From Flavobacteriales bacterium (GTDB lineage Bacteria > Bacteroidota > Bacteroidia > Flavobacteriales_D > Sanyastnellaceae): 64,000 nt of DNA. The stretch is from assembly GCA_027491075.1 (NCBI GenBank), contig JAIXWX010000034.1:62001-126000 (forward strand), in the 5' to 3' direction. A program made the position numbers and the translations under genes. This document shows positions 34,540-43,688 of the stretch, in pieces; positions within the stretch are counted from its first letter, which is position 1; every line of letters starts with the position of its first letter. The notes beneath the pieces are model-generated. The model was not told the DNA's origin and did not search any database. It saw only the letters and a list, made by a program, of their open reading frames with translations.

Positions 34540-37500
34540 ATGATCCAAAAGTTTACAAAACTTTGGGCATTGACCTTTTTCATTTCCTTTGCTTTCATTG
34601 GCACATGGAGTGGTCTAAGCGCTCAAACTTTTTCAAATCCAGCGACCATTACAATTAATACAGTAGGACCTTCAACTCCTAGTCCGTCTGTCATTAACGT
34701 CACTGGTGGACCGTCTTCTATTGCTGTTGTTTCGGTGACCTTAAATAACGTGAGTCATACATGGCAGAACGATATCGATATCTTATTGGTCGCACCCAAT
34801 GGAGAGTCGCTGGTGTTAATGTCGGATGCTGGACCTGACTTTGGCAGTTTTACTGCTCAAACGTTTATTGTCGCTGACTTTGCGGGGGTGCCCTTTCAAG
34901 AGTTGGCATTGAATACTGCAGGATCTTATCGACCGACGAATTATGGAACGGGAGATCTGTTTACAAACTTTGTAGGAATCGTAGGAAACTCTGCGCCTGC
35001 TGGTACAGCTACTTTCTCATCTGTTTTCGGTGGGGACAACGCAAACGGAAACTGGAGTCTCTTTATTCAAGACGACGTCGGAGGGGATGCGGGATCTGTG
35101 GCGGGATGGAGCATAACATTTGCAGGGGCCATCAATGGCTGCACCGACGCAAATGCTTGTAATTATAACCCCGCTGCTACGGCAAATGATGGAACTTGCA
35201 TCTTTCCTGGATGTACAGATAATGGCGCGGTAAACTACGATCCAGCCGCCGGCTGCGACGATGGTTCATGCTGCTTTAGCAATATTGTTACACTTAATAT
35301 GTTTGACGATTTTGCCGGATGGCAAGGCGCGGTAGCAACTATTACCGACGCTTTCAGTGGAGCCTCATTCGGGACTGCTACTTTACCTGGAGGAACATTG
35401 GGAAGCGCAGAATTCTGCTTACCAGATGGTTGTTACTTTATTGAGGTAATCGCTGGAACATGGCCCACTGAGGTGTCATGGGAAATTGTTACCGCAGCAG
35501 GTGTCGTGGCAGAAGGCGGTGCACCAAGCAATGTTTTGTTCACTGTAGGAAGCGCTGATTGTGTTTTGGGTTGTACGAACAACGGTGCTACCAATTATAA
35601 TCCAAGTGCAACTGTAGATAACGGTACTTGTTTGTTCTGTTCTCCAGGACAACAAGTATTGCAAATTAATATGTTTGACTCTTTCGGTGACGGTTGGAAT
35701 GGAGCACAATATTTCATTCTTAATTCAGCGAATCAAACCGTTGCCTCTGGCGACCTAGATGGTGCTTTGGCTGGTAATGGAGTAACTGAAGGCTTTGATG
35801 TAGTTTGTTTGCCAGCGGGTTGTTATAATATAAGTGTTACAGGAGGTCAATATCCTACTGAGGTGTCATGGAGCTTAACAGATGTAAGTGGTAACATCGT
35901 TGCTCAAGGCGATAATCCCGATGCCAGTCTTGTTGCATTTCCATGGGCGGGTGCGCAAGGATGTGTCGTACCTGGTTGTCAAGATCCAAATTGTAATAAC
36001 TACAATCCACTTGCAACAATCGATGATGGCTCTTGTGAATGCCCTCCAGCAAATGATGATTGCGCGGATGCAGTAGCTATTGGTTGTGGTGTAACCGTTT
36101 CTGGATCTACCATTTTCGCCAATGATGATTCTGCGGTAGCAGGTTCATGCTTGGGAATAGAAATAACATCTCCTGGTGTATGGTATACACTCATCGGAGA
36201 TGGAAGTCAATTCAATTTAAGCACTTGTGCCTCTGCTGTGGATACTAAAATCAATGTATATGCTGGAAACTGCAACAACTTAACCTGTGTAGCAGCGAAT
36301 GACGACGATCCTGCCTGTGCTGGTTTTGCTTCCACCGTAAACTTTACATCGCTGCCAGGCATACAATACTATGTGCTTGTTTCTGAATTTGGTCTCGGTG
36401 TAGGTATAGACTTTGAACTGGTAGTAGAGTGTATTGATTGTACTGGTCAATCTCCAATTAATGATCAGTGCAGTTCCGCACTACCTCTTCCCGATGGGGC
36501 TCAACTTTCGGGCTCTTTATGCTGTACCAATGCGGATGATATTTCTGAAGTAAATGCATTTGCGAGCGGTTATGGTGTGTGGTATGCCATGAATAGTGGT
36601 AATTTCGATACCTTCGATTTTAACCTCACCAATGTGTCTGGAGGTAATGTTGGTCTTATTGTTTACTCCTCTGCTTCTGGCAACTGCTCCACATTGGATC
36701 TTGTTGCTCTTTGTGGTCCTGTTGCTGGTCAATGCGCTGGCGATTTATATGCTGCAAACATTCCAGTTACACAGAATACGCAATATTATTTCTTGGTTTA
36801 TACCACTCAACCAGGTGCATGTGGAGAGTATACCTTCAGTGCAGATCTGACAGGAGTAGGATGTACTGATCCATTCGCTTCGAACTATGAACCCATAAAC
36901 ACCATTGAGGACGGAACTTGTACTTATGATGGTCCACCGATCAATGATCTTTGTGCTGATGCATTTCCATTGGTTTGTGGCGTTCCTTCATCAGGTACTA
37001 CAGCGCTTTCAACAGCTACTGGATCTACCACCGCATGCGGAATATCCAATGGCGACAATGGAGTTTGGTATTCTTATGCAGGAGATGGACAAGTCGTAAC
37101 GTTGAGCACATGCGGTTCTGTTATTGACAGCCGAATTGAAGTATTTTCATCCAACAATGGCTGTGCTGGTCCATTCACTTGCGTGATTGGCGAAGACAAT
37201 GATGCTTCTGACGATGGCTGCGGCTTCTTTGACGGTGATGACGCCGATGTTCAATTTGTTTCACAAGTCGGGGTAACCTACTATATCTACATCTCTGCAG
37301 GTTCAGTGGATACCAATGGTGATTTTCAAGATGATCTATTTGACGGTGGTTTCGTCATCGATGTCCAATGCGCTCCATTGACACCCGGTTGTCAAGACGA
37401 TTGTGCATGCAATTACAATCCTGCGGCCAACCAAGACGATGGATCATGTGATTATTTCTCTTGTGTTACATGCGCTGAAGGAACTCCCTTTATGTTCGAT

Positions 37501-38508
37501 ATGCAGGACAGTTATGGAGATGGATGGAACGGAAATACCTATACTATTACAGACTTGGAGGGCAACGTGATTGCTGAAGGTTCGCTTGATGATGCTCAGT
37601 GCTCTACTGACAACGATAACTTTGTAGGCCCAGAATTCGGATTTGACGTGTTCTGTCTTGCTGATGGTTGTTACGAAATAGAAGTAGGTGGTGGTTTCTT
37701 CCTTTTGGAAATCAGCTGGACACTCATGGATTCACAAGGAAATGTGGTCTTAGCTGGAGAAGCTGAAACAACTTCATTTACCATTGGAGCTGGCCTTTGC
37801 GGATGTACAGACCCAGGGGCTTGTAACTACGATCCGCTTGCTACAGATGACGACAACTCCTGTGAATACAACTCCTGTGCGGGTTGTACAGACGTTACTG
37901 CTTGCAACTTTAATCCAGCAGCTACTATTTCGAATCCTGCCTCTTGCTGTTTTGAAAACTGTTTGACTTTCTTAATGAATGACCAGGCTGGAGATGGGTG
38001 GAATGGAAATACTGCAGTTATTACTGATGCTGGAACGGGAGATATTCTTGGCACTGCTACCCTTGCCAATGGTGCTTCTGGTATTGCCACATTCTGCGCT
38101 GGTTCTGGTTGTTACACTATTACTGTTGGAGGTGGTACATGGATGAATGAAGTGAGTTGGACTCTTCTTGGAACGAATAGTGGAGTAGTCACTGGAGGCG
38201 CTGGAGGCGCAGCTCAACAGTTTAGCATAGGTGATAGTAACTGTTCTCCAGGTTGTACAGAACCGTTTGCGTGCAATTACGATCCCGAAGCGGGATTAAG
38301 CGATTGTACATTATGTGAGTACACATCATGCCAAGGATGTACATATTCTCAAGCAGATAATTATGATCCAGCGGCAATAATTGATGATGGATCTTGTATC
38401 ATCACCGCTGTATCATCATGTCCGGAAGACTTAAACCAAGACGGGTTGGTCGGAGTTGCCGATCTACTTCAGTTGCTCGGAGCATTCGGAACTACCTGTC
38501 CTGAATAA
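34540..38508 (+). CDS. P-domain surface protein with Cys-rich repeats and dockerin-like tail
   Basis: A 1322-residue exported protein (signal peptide ending near LSAQT). Residues about 30-195 resemble the proprotein convertase P/Homo B domain (VTLNNVSHTWQNDIDILL, GNWSLFIQDDVGGDAG). The rest mixes ten 20-25 residue Cys-bounded units of the type GCTDPGACNYDPLAT with DDGSC, four larger modules with MFDSFGDGWNGAQY-like cores, and three PPC-like modules (WYTLIGDGSQFNLSTC). It ends not in a T9SS domain but in DLNQDGLVGVADLLQLLGAF, a dockerin-like Ca-binding loop. It is probably extracellular. How it is anchored is unknown. Confidence 0.83.
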   Translation: MIQKFTKLWALTFFISFAFIGTWSGLSAQTFSNPATITINTVGPSTPSPSVINVTGGPSSIAVVSVTLNNVSHTWQNDIDILLVAPNGESLVLMSDAGPDFGSFTAQTFIVADFAGVPFQELALNTAGSYRPTNYGTGDLFTNFVGIVGNSAPAGTATFSSVFGGDNANGNWSLFIQDDVGGDAGSVAGWSITFAGAINGCTDANACNYNPAATANDGTCIFPGCTDNGAVNYDPAAGCDDGSCCFSNIVTLNMFDDFAGWQGAVATITDAFSGASFGTATLPGGTLGSAEFCLPDGCYFIEVIAGTWPTEVSWEIVTAAGVVAEGGAPSNVLFTVGSADCVLGCTNNGATNYNPSATVDNGTCLFCSPGQQVLQINMFDSFGDGWNGAQYFILNSANQTVASGDLDGALAGNGVTEGFDVVCLPAGCYNISVTGGQYPTEVSWSLTDVSGNIVAQGDNPDASLVAFPWAGAQGCVVPGCQDPNCNNYNPLATIDDGSCECPPANDDCADAVAIGCGVTVSGSTIFANDDSAVAGSCLGIEITSPGVWYTLIGDGSQFNLSTCASAVDTKINVYAGNCNNLTCVAANDDDPACAGFASTVNFTSLPGIQYYVLVSEFGLGVGIDFELVVECIDCTGQSPINDQCSSALPLPDGAQLSGSLCCTNADDISEVNAFASGYGVWYAMNSGNFDTFDFNLTNVSGGNVGLIVYSSASGNCSTLDLVALCGPVAGQCAGDLYAANIPVTQNTQYYFLVYTTQPGACGEYTFSADLTGVGCTDPFASNYEPINTIEDGTCTYDGPPINDLCADAFPLVCGVPSSGTTALSTATGSTTACGISNGDNGVWYSYAGDGQVVTLSTCGSVIDSRIEVFSSNNGCAGPFTCVIGEDNDASDDGCGFFDGDDADVQFVSQVGVTYYIYISAGSVDTNGDFQDDLFDGGFVIDVQCAPLTPGCQDDCACNYNPAANQDDGSCDYFSCVTCAEGTPFMFDMQDSYGDGWNGNTYTITDLEGNVIAEGSLDDAQCSTDNDNFVGPEFGFDVFCLADGCYEIEVGGGFFLLEISWTLMDSQGNVVLAGEAETTSFTIGAGLCGCTDPGACNYDPLATDDDNSCEYNSCAGCTDVTACNFNPAATISNPASCCFENCLTFLMNDQAGDGWNGNTAVITDAGTGDILGTATLANGASGIATFCAGSGCYTITVGGGTWMNEVSWTLLGTNSGVVTGGAGGAAQQFSIGDSNCSPGCTEPFACNYDPEAGLSDCTLCEYTSCQGCTYSQADNYDPAAIIDDGSCIITAVSSCPEDLNQDGLVGVADLLQLLGAFGTTCPE

Positions 38509-38531
38509 GGCCGAAAAGTAATTCATACCTC

Positions 38532-38570
38532 AAAAAAGGTTATTCCTACCAAAAGGGATAACCTTTTTTT
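38532..38570 (+). terminator. Rho-independent terminator after the P-domain protein gene
   Basis: GGTTATTCC (38538-38546) pairs with GGGATAACC (38555-38563) with one G-T wobble, an eight-base loop between and seven T immediately after; an A-run before it gives a bidirectional look. It lies 29 bases after the stop. Confidence 0.85.
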
Positions 38571-38611
38571 ATTTGTGGCGTACAAATCCCCAATACAACA
38601 ATTTGTGGATC

Positions 38612-40903
38612 ATGAATAACACGCTACTGTCATTACTTATCGCTGTACTCCCCCTAGTCGGCAGAGCTAATTTTTTACCAGATTATCTCCTTAGAGATCG
38701 TCAAGGAAGCACTACTTTGTTTACAGAGGTTTCTTCAGAAATGCTGCCAACTTGTGCTTTTAATAGTATCACCGTACAAATCGGCACTAGCTCATTTCCT
38801 GATGAAGTGAGTTATATCCTAACGGATGATAACGGCACTGAGTTTCTTAACATCACCGGAGGCGGCGCACCTGCCTCTTATGAATTGTGCCTTCCAAATG
38901 GATGCTATTCTTTTCAAATGTTTGATGCATTCGGCGACGGATGGAATGGCGCTACCTATTCAATTCAATTCACCGGTGGTGCGAGCATTATATCAGGTAA
39001 TTTCCCAAACATTCCCGCATTCAGTGCATTTGAGAAAACGGAATACGTTTTAATAGGGCCAGGAGTTCTGGGTTGCAATGATCCAGGTGCCTGCAATTAT
39101 GATCCTTTGGCAACGTGCAATAATGGCTCTTGTGATTATACTTCTTGCATTGGGTGTATGAATAGTCTCGCTTGTAATTACAACGCTTCAGCAACTATTG
39201 ATGACGGAAACTGCTGTACCGAAAATTGTCTGACAATTGAAATGTATGACATGGTGGGTGATGGTTGGGACGACGGTGTGTACAACGTCCGCGATGAAGC
39301 AAATACAATCATAGCTACTGGAACTTTGGGATATCCACTGTTCGATGATATCGAAAGCCTCTGTCTGCCAGATGGTTGCTATTCACTTACCATAGAAGGT
39401 AGCGGATACCCCGAAGAAATTACATGGACTTTGAATGGAGCAGAAGGAGGGCCATACAGTGGAGATGGACTGGATAATAACTTTATTTATTTCAGCGTAG
39501 GCTCTGGGGCGTGCTATGGCTGCACGGATCCTGCGGCATGCACTTATAATCCTTTTGCTTTCATTGATGACGGATCGTGTATCAATGGACCTTGTGTTGC
39601 ATTTGATAATCCATGGACGGCGAATGCCATTACATTGACAAACTTTCCAACTTGTACTACATTAAACAGAACGCTCGTAGGAGCTACTGCCACTGCCGTT
39701 GCTACATCAGCGGACGTGACTGGTGAAGATATCTGGTTCAGCTTTACCTCCCCAACAAATGGTGCTCGATTCGTTGTAACCAGCACAAGTGCGGATATCG
39801 TTTTGGAAATTTTAGACGATAATTATCAGACAGTGGAAAGTGTAAATTTAGTGGCAGGAATTGGTGGAGAAGTGCTCAACACAGATGATTTAGTAGCTGG
39901 TGAATCGTACTATTTGGGTGTGAGAAATTTCAACTCAGCAATCGGAACAGGTGCATTTAGCTTGTGTGCCATGAGTTTGAGAAGCAGCAGATGTCCTGTA
40001 AATCTGGGTCCTTATCCGTTGTGCTCTTCTTTGAAGGCAGCACACGCAGGAACTACAAGCTATAACTTTATTTTCACAGACCTCTCTGATATGAGTGTAC
40101 ACGCTGCCACCCAGTGGAGTTCAACATCCATTCTTCTCAATACTATCAATGGGCTTCAATACGGAGGTATCTATGAACTTTCAGTACAGTCAGTATTTAC
40201 CTTACAAAATTCATTAGGTCAAAATGAGGTCATGTACGTAAATCCTAGCTCAAGTTGTGTAATTACAATTGATGATGCTCCAACAGTAGCGGTGAACAGT
40301 TCATGGAGTTGTTCTAATTATGGACCAATAAATCGCAACACTTGGATTTCGTTTAATCCCCGTATCTGCACAGTCATTGGTTACGAAATTGAATTGATCA
40401 ATCAGAATGGAATGCAAGGTCCAATTTATTTCCAGAGTATGACTACCAGTAGATTCTTTCGCTTCCTAGATATACCAGCCGCATTGAACGGCAATCTTTA
40501 TAATTGTCGTATTCGTCCTTTGTTTAATGGATACGAGGGAGAATGGGGACCTGTAGTATGTTTAAGAGTCGCGGGAAGTGCTTCTTTCTGGACAATCTCC
40601 AACGATACAGAGTCAGTTTTCTCATCGGTGTCTTCTTCGGAGTTAAACTTCAGCGCGTCGGTGTATCCAAACCCAAACGATGGTCATAAAATATCAATGA
40701 TCATTGACACAGAATCAGAGGAAGAAGTATTTGTGAGCGTCTTCGATATGATGGGAAGATTGATACATTCTCAACGCGTGATAGCGGATGGAATAACTAA
40801 TGCAGAGTTGGATGCAGATTTAAATCTTGCCTCAGGTATGTACAACGTAACTTTCGTTGCTGGAAATAGCAAGCACACCGAACGGCTTATCGTAAGAAAG
40901 TAA
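38612..40903 (+). CDS. Cys-repeat surface protein with T9SS type A sorting domain
   Basis: A 763-residue exported paralog of the preceding gene's repeat modules. From the ATG at 38612 (an upstream in-frame TTG at 38573 would bury the signal peptide) there is a signal peptide, two GDGWNG/GDGWDDG modules, three GCTDPAACTYNPFAF-type Cys units, a PPC-like domain (EDIWFSFTSPTNGARF) and a variable region with GNLYNCRIRPLF. The last 90 residues (SVYPNPNDGHKISM, VFDMMGRLIHSQRV, LASGMYNVTFVAGN) are a T9SS type A sorting domain. It likely reaches the surface by T9SS, unlike its upstream neighbour, which has another tail. Confidence 0.85.
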   Translation: MNNTLLSLLIAVLPLVGRANFLPDYLLRDRQGSTTLFTEVSSEMLPTCAFNSITVQIGTSSFPDEVSYILTDDNGTEFLNITGGGAPASYELCLPNGCYSFQMFDAFGDGWNGATYSIQFTGGASIISGNFPNIPAFSAFEKTEYVLIGPGVLGCNDPGACNYDPLATCNNGSCDYTSCIGCMNSLACNYNASATIDDGNCCTENCLTIEMYDMVGDGWDDGVYNVRDEANTIIATGTLGYPLFDDIESLCLPDGCYSLTIEGSGYPEEITWTLNGAEGGPYSGDGLDNNFIYFSVGSGACYGCTDPAACTYNPFAFIDDGSCINGPCVAFDNPWTANAITLTNFPTCTTLNRTLVGATATAVATSADVTGEDIWFSFTSPTNGARFVVTSTSADIVLEILDDNYQTVESVNLVAGIGGEVLNTDDLVAGESYYLGVRNFNSAIGTGAFSLCAMSLRSSRCPVNLGPYPLCSSLKAAHAGTTSYNFIFTDLSDMSVHAATQWSSTSILLNTINGLQYGGIYELSVQSVFTLQNSLGQNEVMYVNPSSSCVITIDDAPTVAVNSSWSCSNYGPINRNTWISFNPRICTVIGYEIELINQNGMQGPIYFQSMTTSRFFRFLDIPAALNGNLYNCRIRPLFNGYEGEWGPVVCLRVAGSASFWTISNDTESVFSSVSSSELNFSASVYPNPNDGHKISMIIDTESEEEVFVSVFDMMGRLIHSQRVIADGITNAELDADLNLASGMYNVTFVAGNSKHTERLIVRK

Positions 40904-40913
40904 GCAAGTATAC

Positions 40914-42272
40914 TTAGTCTTTCTTTTGATCGATAAGATATACCAGTGAAGCCATTGCAGCAGCTCCTAGAGTATGTTCGCGCTTGTTGACATTTTCGAA
41001 AACATCATTGTTACTATGATGAAAGTCAAAGTAACGTTGTGAATCTACTACCAATCCGTATAACGCGGTGGAGTCACTGCGAAGTGGACCAATGTCTACA
41101 CCGCTCCAACCTGATTTGAAATGAAATAATTGATAGGGCTCGAAATATCGAGCCCATTCTTTTAGCTCTGCTAAATGCGCATCCGTGCCCTGAAGGCTAA
41201 AGCCCTGTGGTGTAAATCCTCCACCATCGCTCTCTATGGCGGCGATATGTTCTTCACTACGTACCTTTGCGCTATCCGCATACGTTTCGCCACCATCGTT
41301 TCCAAACTCCTCGTTCATGAACAAGACCACACGTAAAGTATGTCTTGGCTGATAGTTTAGTGCTCTGAAAATACGTCCCACTTCTATACTTTGTGTAACT
41401 CCCGTACCATCATCGTGCGCTCCTTCGCCGATATCCCACGAATCGAGATGTCCACCGACTACAATATACTTCTCTGGAAATTCTGTTCCTCGTAATTCAC
41501 CTATTACATTCCCTTGAATAATTCTTTCCTTGAGAGAACACTGAAGGTGGAGTGATAATTCTAATTCAGGGTTTTGCTGCAGCGCTTTTGAAAGGGCACG
41601 AGCATCGACACTGCTAAGGGCAGCCGCAGGAATGGGCGTTATATCTGCGTCATAACTGGTGCTTCCTGTGTGAGCATAGGCGTCATCGGCCAGCGTCAAT
41701 GACCGTATAATACAAGCTGCAGCGCCTTTTCGAGATGCCTCACTGGGGCCATGTCCACGAATATCCCAAGCTCCTCCATAAGCAGCTCCAGTATTTATCA
41801 ATAGCGGATCCATGGCTTTATTGAAGAAAACTATTTTACCTCGCACAGCCTCATCAGGAAAGTCTTTCAAAGCTTGAATGGATTTCACTTCAATTACTTT
41901 AGAAGTAATGGGATCCTTTGATCCAACACTTCCTCCTAATGCAACTGCCACGGGCCGGACCTCAGTGCCATTCAATTTATAAAAGCATTCTTCTTTCGGT
42001 CCACGCTGCCATTGAGGAACAGAAACGGGTTGAATGTAAACAGAATCAAACCCGTATCCCTGCATCGTATTTTTTCCCCATTCCATGGCGCGGGCTGCAG
42101 ATTCACTTCCGGCTAATCGATGACCAATTTTCTTACACAAATGATTTAATTGATCATAACATTCTCCATTGCTTAATGCTTCAGTGTATATGTCTCGAAT
42201 GAATAAAGAGTCTTTCTGTGAAAAAGAAAGTCCATACCAAAGAGTGAAAAGTAGAACGATCCAATACTTCAT
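40914..42272 (-). CDS. M28-family zinc carboxy/aminopeptidase with PA insert
   Basis: A 452-residue exported peptidase (signal peptide ending near SFSQ). The M28 zinc site is complete: GGHLDSWDIGEGAHDDGTG gives the first His and bridging Asp, MNEEFGNDGG the catalytic and ligand Glu, ESDGGGF the second Asp, and FHHSNNDVF the last His. A PA-type insert (GKIVFFN, ASRKGAAACIIRS) sits between the N-terminal part and the catalytic core, as in carboxypeptidase Q-like proteins. It probably degrades peptides in the periplasm. It starts two bases after the upstream SDR stop, so it is cotranscribed with it. Confidence 0.92.
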   Translation of the reverse strand: MKYWIVLLFTLWYGLSFSQKDSLFIRDIYTEALSNGECYDQLNHLCKKIGHRLAGSESAARAMEWGKNTMQGYGFDSVYIQPVSVPQWQRGPKEECFYKLNGTEVRPVAVALGGSVGSKDPITSKVIEVKSIQALKDFPDEAVRGKIVFFNKAMDPLLINTGAAYGGAWDIRGHGPSEASRKGAAACIIRSLTLADDAYAHTGSTSYDADITPIPAAALSSVDARALSKALQQNPELELSLHLQCSLKERIIQGNVIGELRGTEFPEKYIVVGGHLDSWDIGEGAHDDGTGVTQSIEVGRIFRALNYQPRHTLRVVLFMNEEFGNDGGETYADSAKVRSEEHIAAIESDGGGFTPQGFSLQGTDAHLAELKEWARYFEPYQLFHFKSGWSGVDIGPLRSDSTALYGLVVDSQRYFDFHHSNNDVFENVNKREHTLGAAAMASLVYLIDQKKD

Positions 42273-42274
42273 AA

Positions 42275-43033
42275 CTACAGCATGTATGAGCCATTATTAA
42301 TATCGATGCCTTGGCCTGTCATAGAGTTTTGTTCACCAGAGAGAAGAAACTTAACCATTGCGGCGATTTCACTAGGTTGAGAGATCCTTTGCAATGGCAC
42401 CAAACTCATTTGAAAGTCGAACATTTTTTGATAGTCGTCTCCTGTCTTATCTGCAAGCATTTGAATTCCCGCCTTTGCCATTTCTGTTTCAACCCAGCCT
42501 GGCGTGATGGCGTTAACTAGAATTCTTTCTGCACCCAATTGAACGGCAAGACTGCGGGTGAGCCCAAGTAATCCGGTTTTTGCAGTACAATATGCAGTAT
42601 AATTTGGAACACCAAATCTTCCCAAGCAGGATGAAGTCATGACAATGTGTTTGAAAGCTTGAGATGATTTGCGCACAAAAGGAAGAGATTCCATTATCGT
42701 AACGTAGGTTCCAGTTAGATTAATGGAAAGAATTTCCTCCCAACGGTCATCTTCTCCGTAGTGATTTTCACCACCTACCCCAGCATTCGCGAAAATTCCT
42801 TCAATAGTTAGATTTTCTATTCTGGATAAAAAAGATCGAAGTGCTTTGGCATCCCTTACATCCAATGCAGCGGTAAGATGTTGCTGGGGATGTTGGAGGC
42901 TAGACAGTGTTTGCTGAAGATTTGCTTCAGTTCTAGAAATCAAAATCAAGCGAGTGTTTTGATCTTTCGAAAGCATTTGAGCGGTTGCTCTACCAATGCC
43001 TGTACCTGCACCAGTAATTATTATTGTTCTCAT
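42275..43033 (-). CDS. Short-chain dehydrogenase/reductase
   Basis: A 252-residue classical SDR: nucleotide loop TGAGTGIGRA, NAGVGG, catalytic Ser in MTSSCLGRFG and the YCTAK pair, with TPGWVETEMA after it. The TGAGTGIG and the length point to an NAD(P)(H)-dependent reductase of an unknown carbonyl substrate. The M28 peptidase gene follows after two bases in the same operon, although the two have no obvious common pathway. Confidence 0.88.
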   Translation of the reverse strand: MRTIIITGAGTGIGRATAQMLSKDQNTRLILISRTEANLQQTLSSLQHPQQHLTAALDVRDAKALRSFLSRIENLTIEGIFANAGVGGENHYGEDDRWEEILSINLTGTYVTIMESLPFVRKSSQAFKHIVMTSSCLGRFGVPNYTAYCTAKTGLLGLTRSLAVQLGAERILVNAITPGWVETEMAKAGIQMLADKTGDDYQKMFDFQMSLVPLQRISQPSEIAAMVKFLLSGEQNSMTGQGIDINNGSYML

Positions 43034-43049
43034 AAATATAAATAATGGT

Positions 43050-43057
43050 CAAAAATA
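43050..43057 (-). promoter_or_regulatory. -7 element TATTTTTG for the SDR gene
   Basis: On the minus strand TATTTTTG matches TAnnTTTG exactly and lies 16 bases before the ATG at 43033. It faces away from the plus-strand -7 element 13 bases further on. Confidence 0.5.
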
Positions 43058-43070
43058 GCCCCTTCAGCGG

Positions 43071-43078
43071 TAATTTTG
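43071..43078 (+). promoter_or_regulatory. -7 element TAATTTTG for the nitroreductase gene
   Basis: TAATTTTG matches TAnnTTTG exactly and ends 22 bases before the ATG at 43101. It is part of a 67-base divergent control region, so polymerase binding at the two promoters probably excludes each other. Confidence 0.5.
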
Positions 43079-43100
43079 GCGGAAAGAAGAATAGAGCTGT

Positions 43101-43688
43101 ATGAGACACAATTTAAGTGAGGTAACAGAGATAATTCGCAATCGAAGGTCTGTTACGCCTGAGAATTTTTCAAATCGGAAAGTACATAGAGAACAAATAG
43201 AGCTTTTATTGAATAATGCCATTTGGGCGCCATCACATGGAATGACGCAGCCTTGGCGTTTCAAGGTGTTCACAGATGGTGGACTGGAAAGATTAGCCGC
43301 TTTTTTGCCTATGTTGTATAAATCTCAAACTACTCCAGAATCGTTTAAACAAGCTAAATTTGAAAAAATAGGAGCAAGACCTCTACTATCTTCGGTTGTA
43401 ATTGCGGTATGCATGGAACGAGATCCTACAAGGAAAATAGAGGAAATAGAGGAAGTCGAAGCTGTTGCTTGTGCAATTCAAAACATGCATCTTACATGCA
43501 CTGCGTATGGATTGGGGGCGTTTTGGTCTACTCCGAAGTTGATTTACTCTCAAGAGATGAATGACTTTTTAGGCTTGAAGCCTGAGGATAAATGCCTCGG
43601 ATTATTCTATGTTGGATATACAGAAATGGAATGGCCCAAAAGCCATCGTAAGCCAGTTGAATACGTCACTGAATGGATAGGAGAATAA
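43101..43688 (+). CDS. Nitroreductase family protein
   Basis: A 195-residue FMN-dependent oxidoreductase. IIRNRRSVTPENFSN and NNAIWAPSHGMTQPWRFKV carry the FMN phosphate- and ring-binding residues of the nitroreductase fold, and AIQNMHLTCTAYGLGAFWST is the family helix-turn segment with the dimer interface. These enzymes reduce nitro groups, quinones or flavins with NAD(P)H; the natural substrate is unknown. The next gene starts 16 bases before its stop. Confidence 0.92.
   Translation: MRHNLSEVTEIIRNRRSVTPENFSNRKVHREQIELLLNNAIWAPSHGMTQPWRFKVFTDGGLERLAAFLPMLYKSQTTPESFKQAKFEKIGARPLLSSVVIAVCMERDPTRKIEEIEEVEAVACAIQNMHLTCTAYGLGAFWSTPKLIYSQEMNDFLGLKPEDKCLGLFYVGYTEMEWPKSHRKPVEYVTEWIGE

Noticed and set aside
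38573-38611. TTG start 13 codons upstream for the T9SS repeat protein
   Set aside because: It would put a polar stretch ahead of the signal peptide; the ATG at 38612 places the signal peptide at the terminus.
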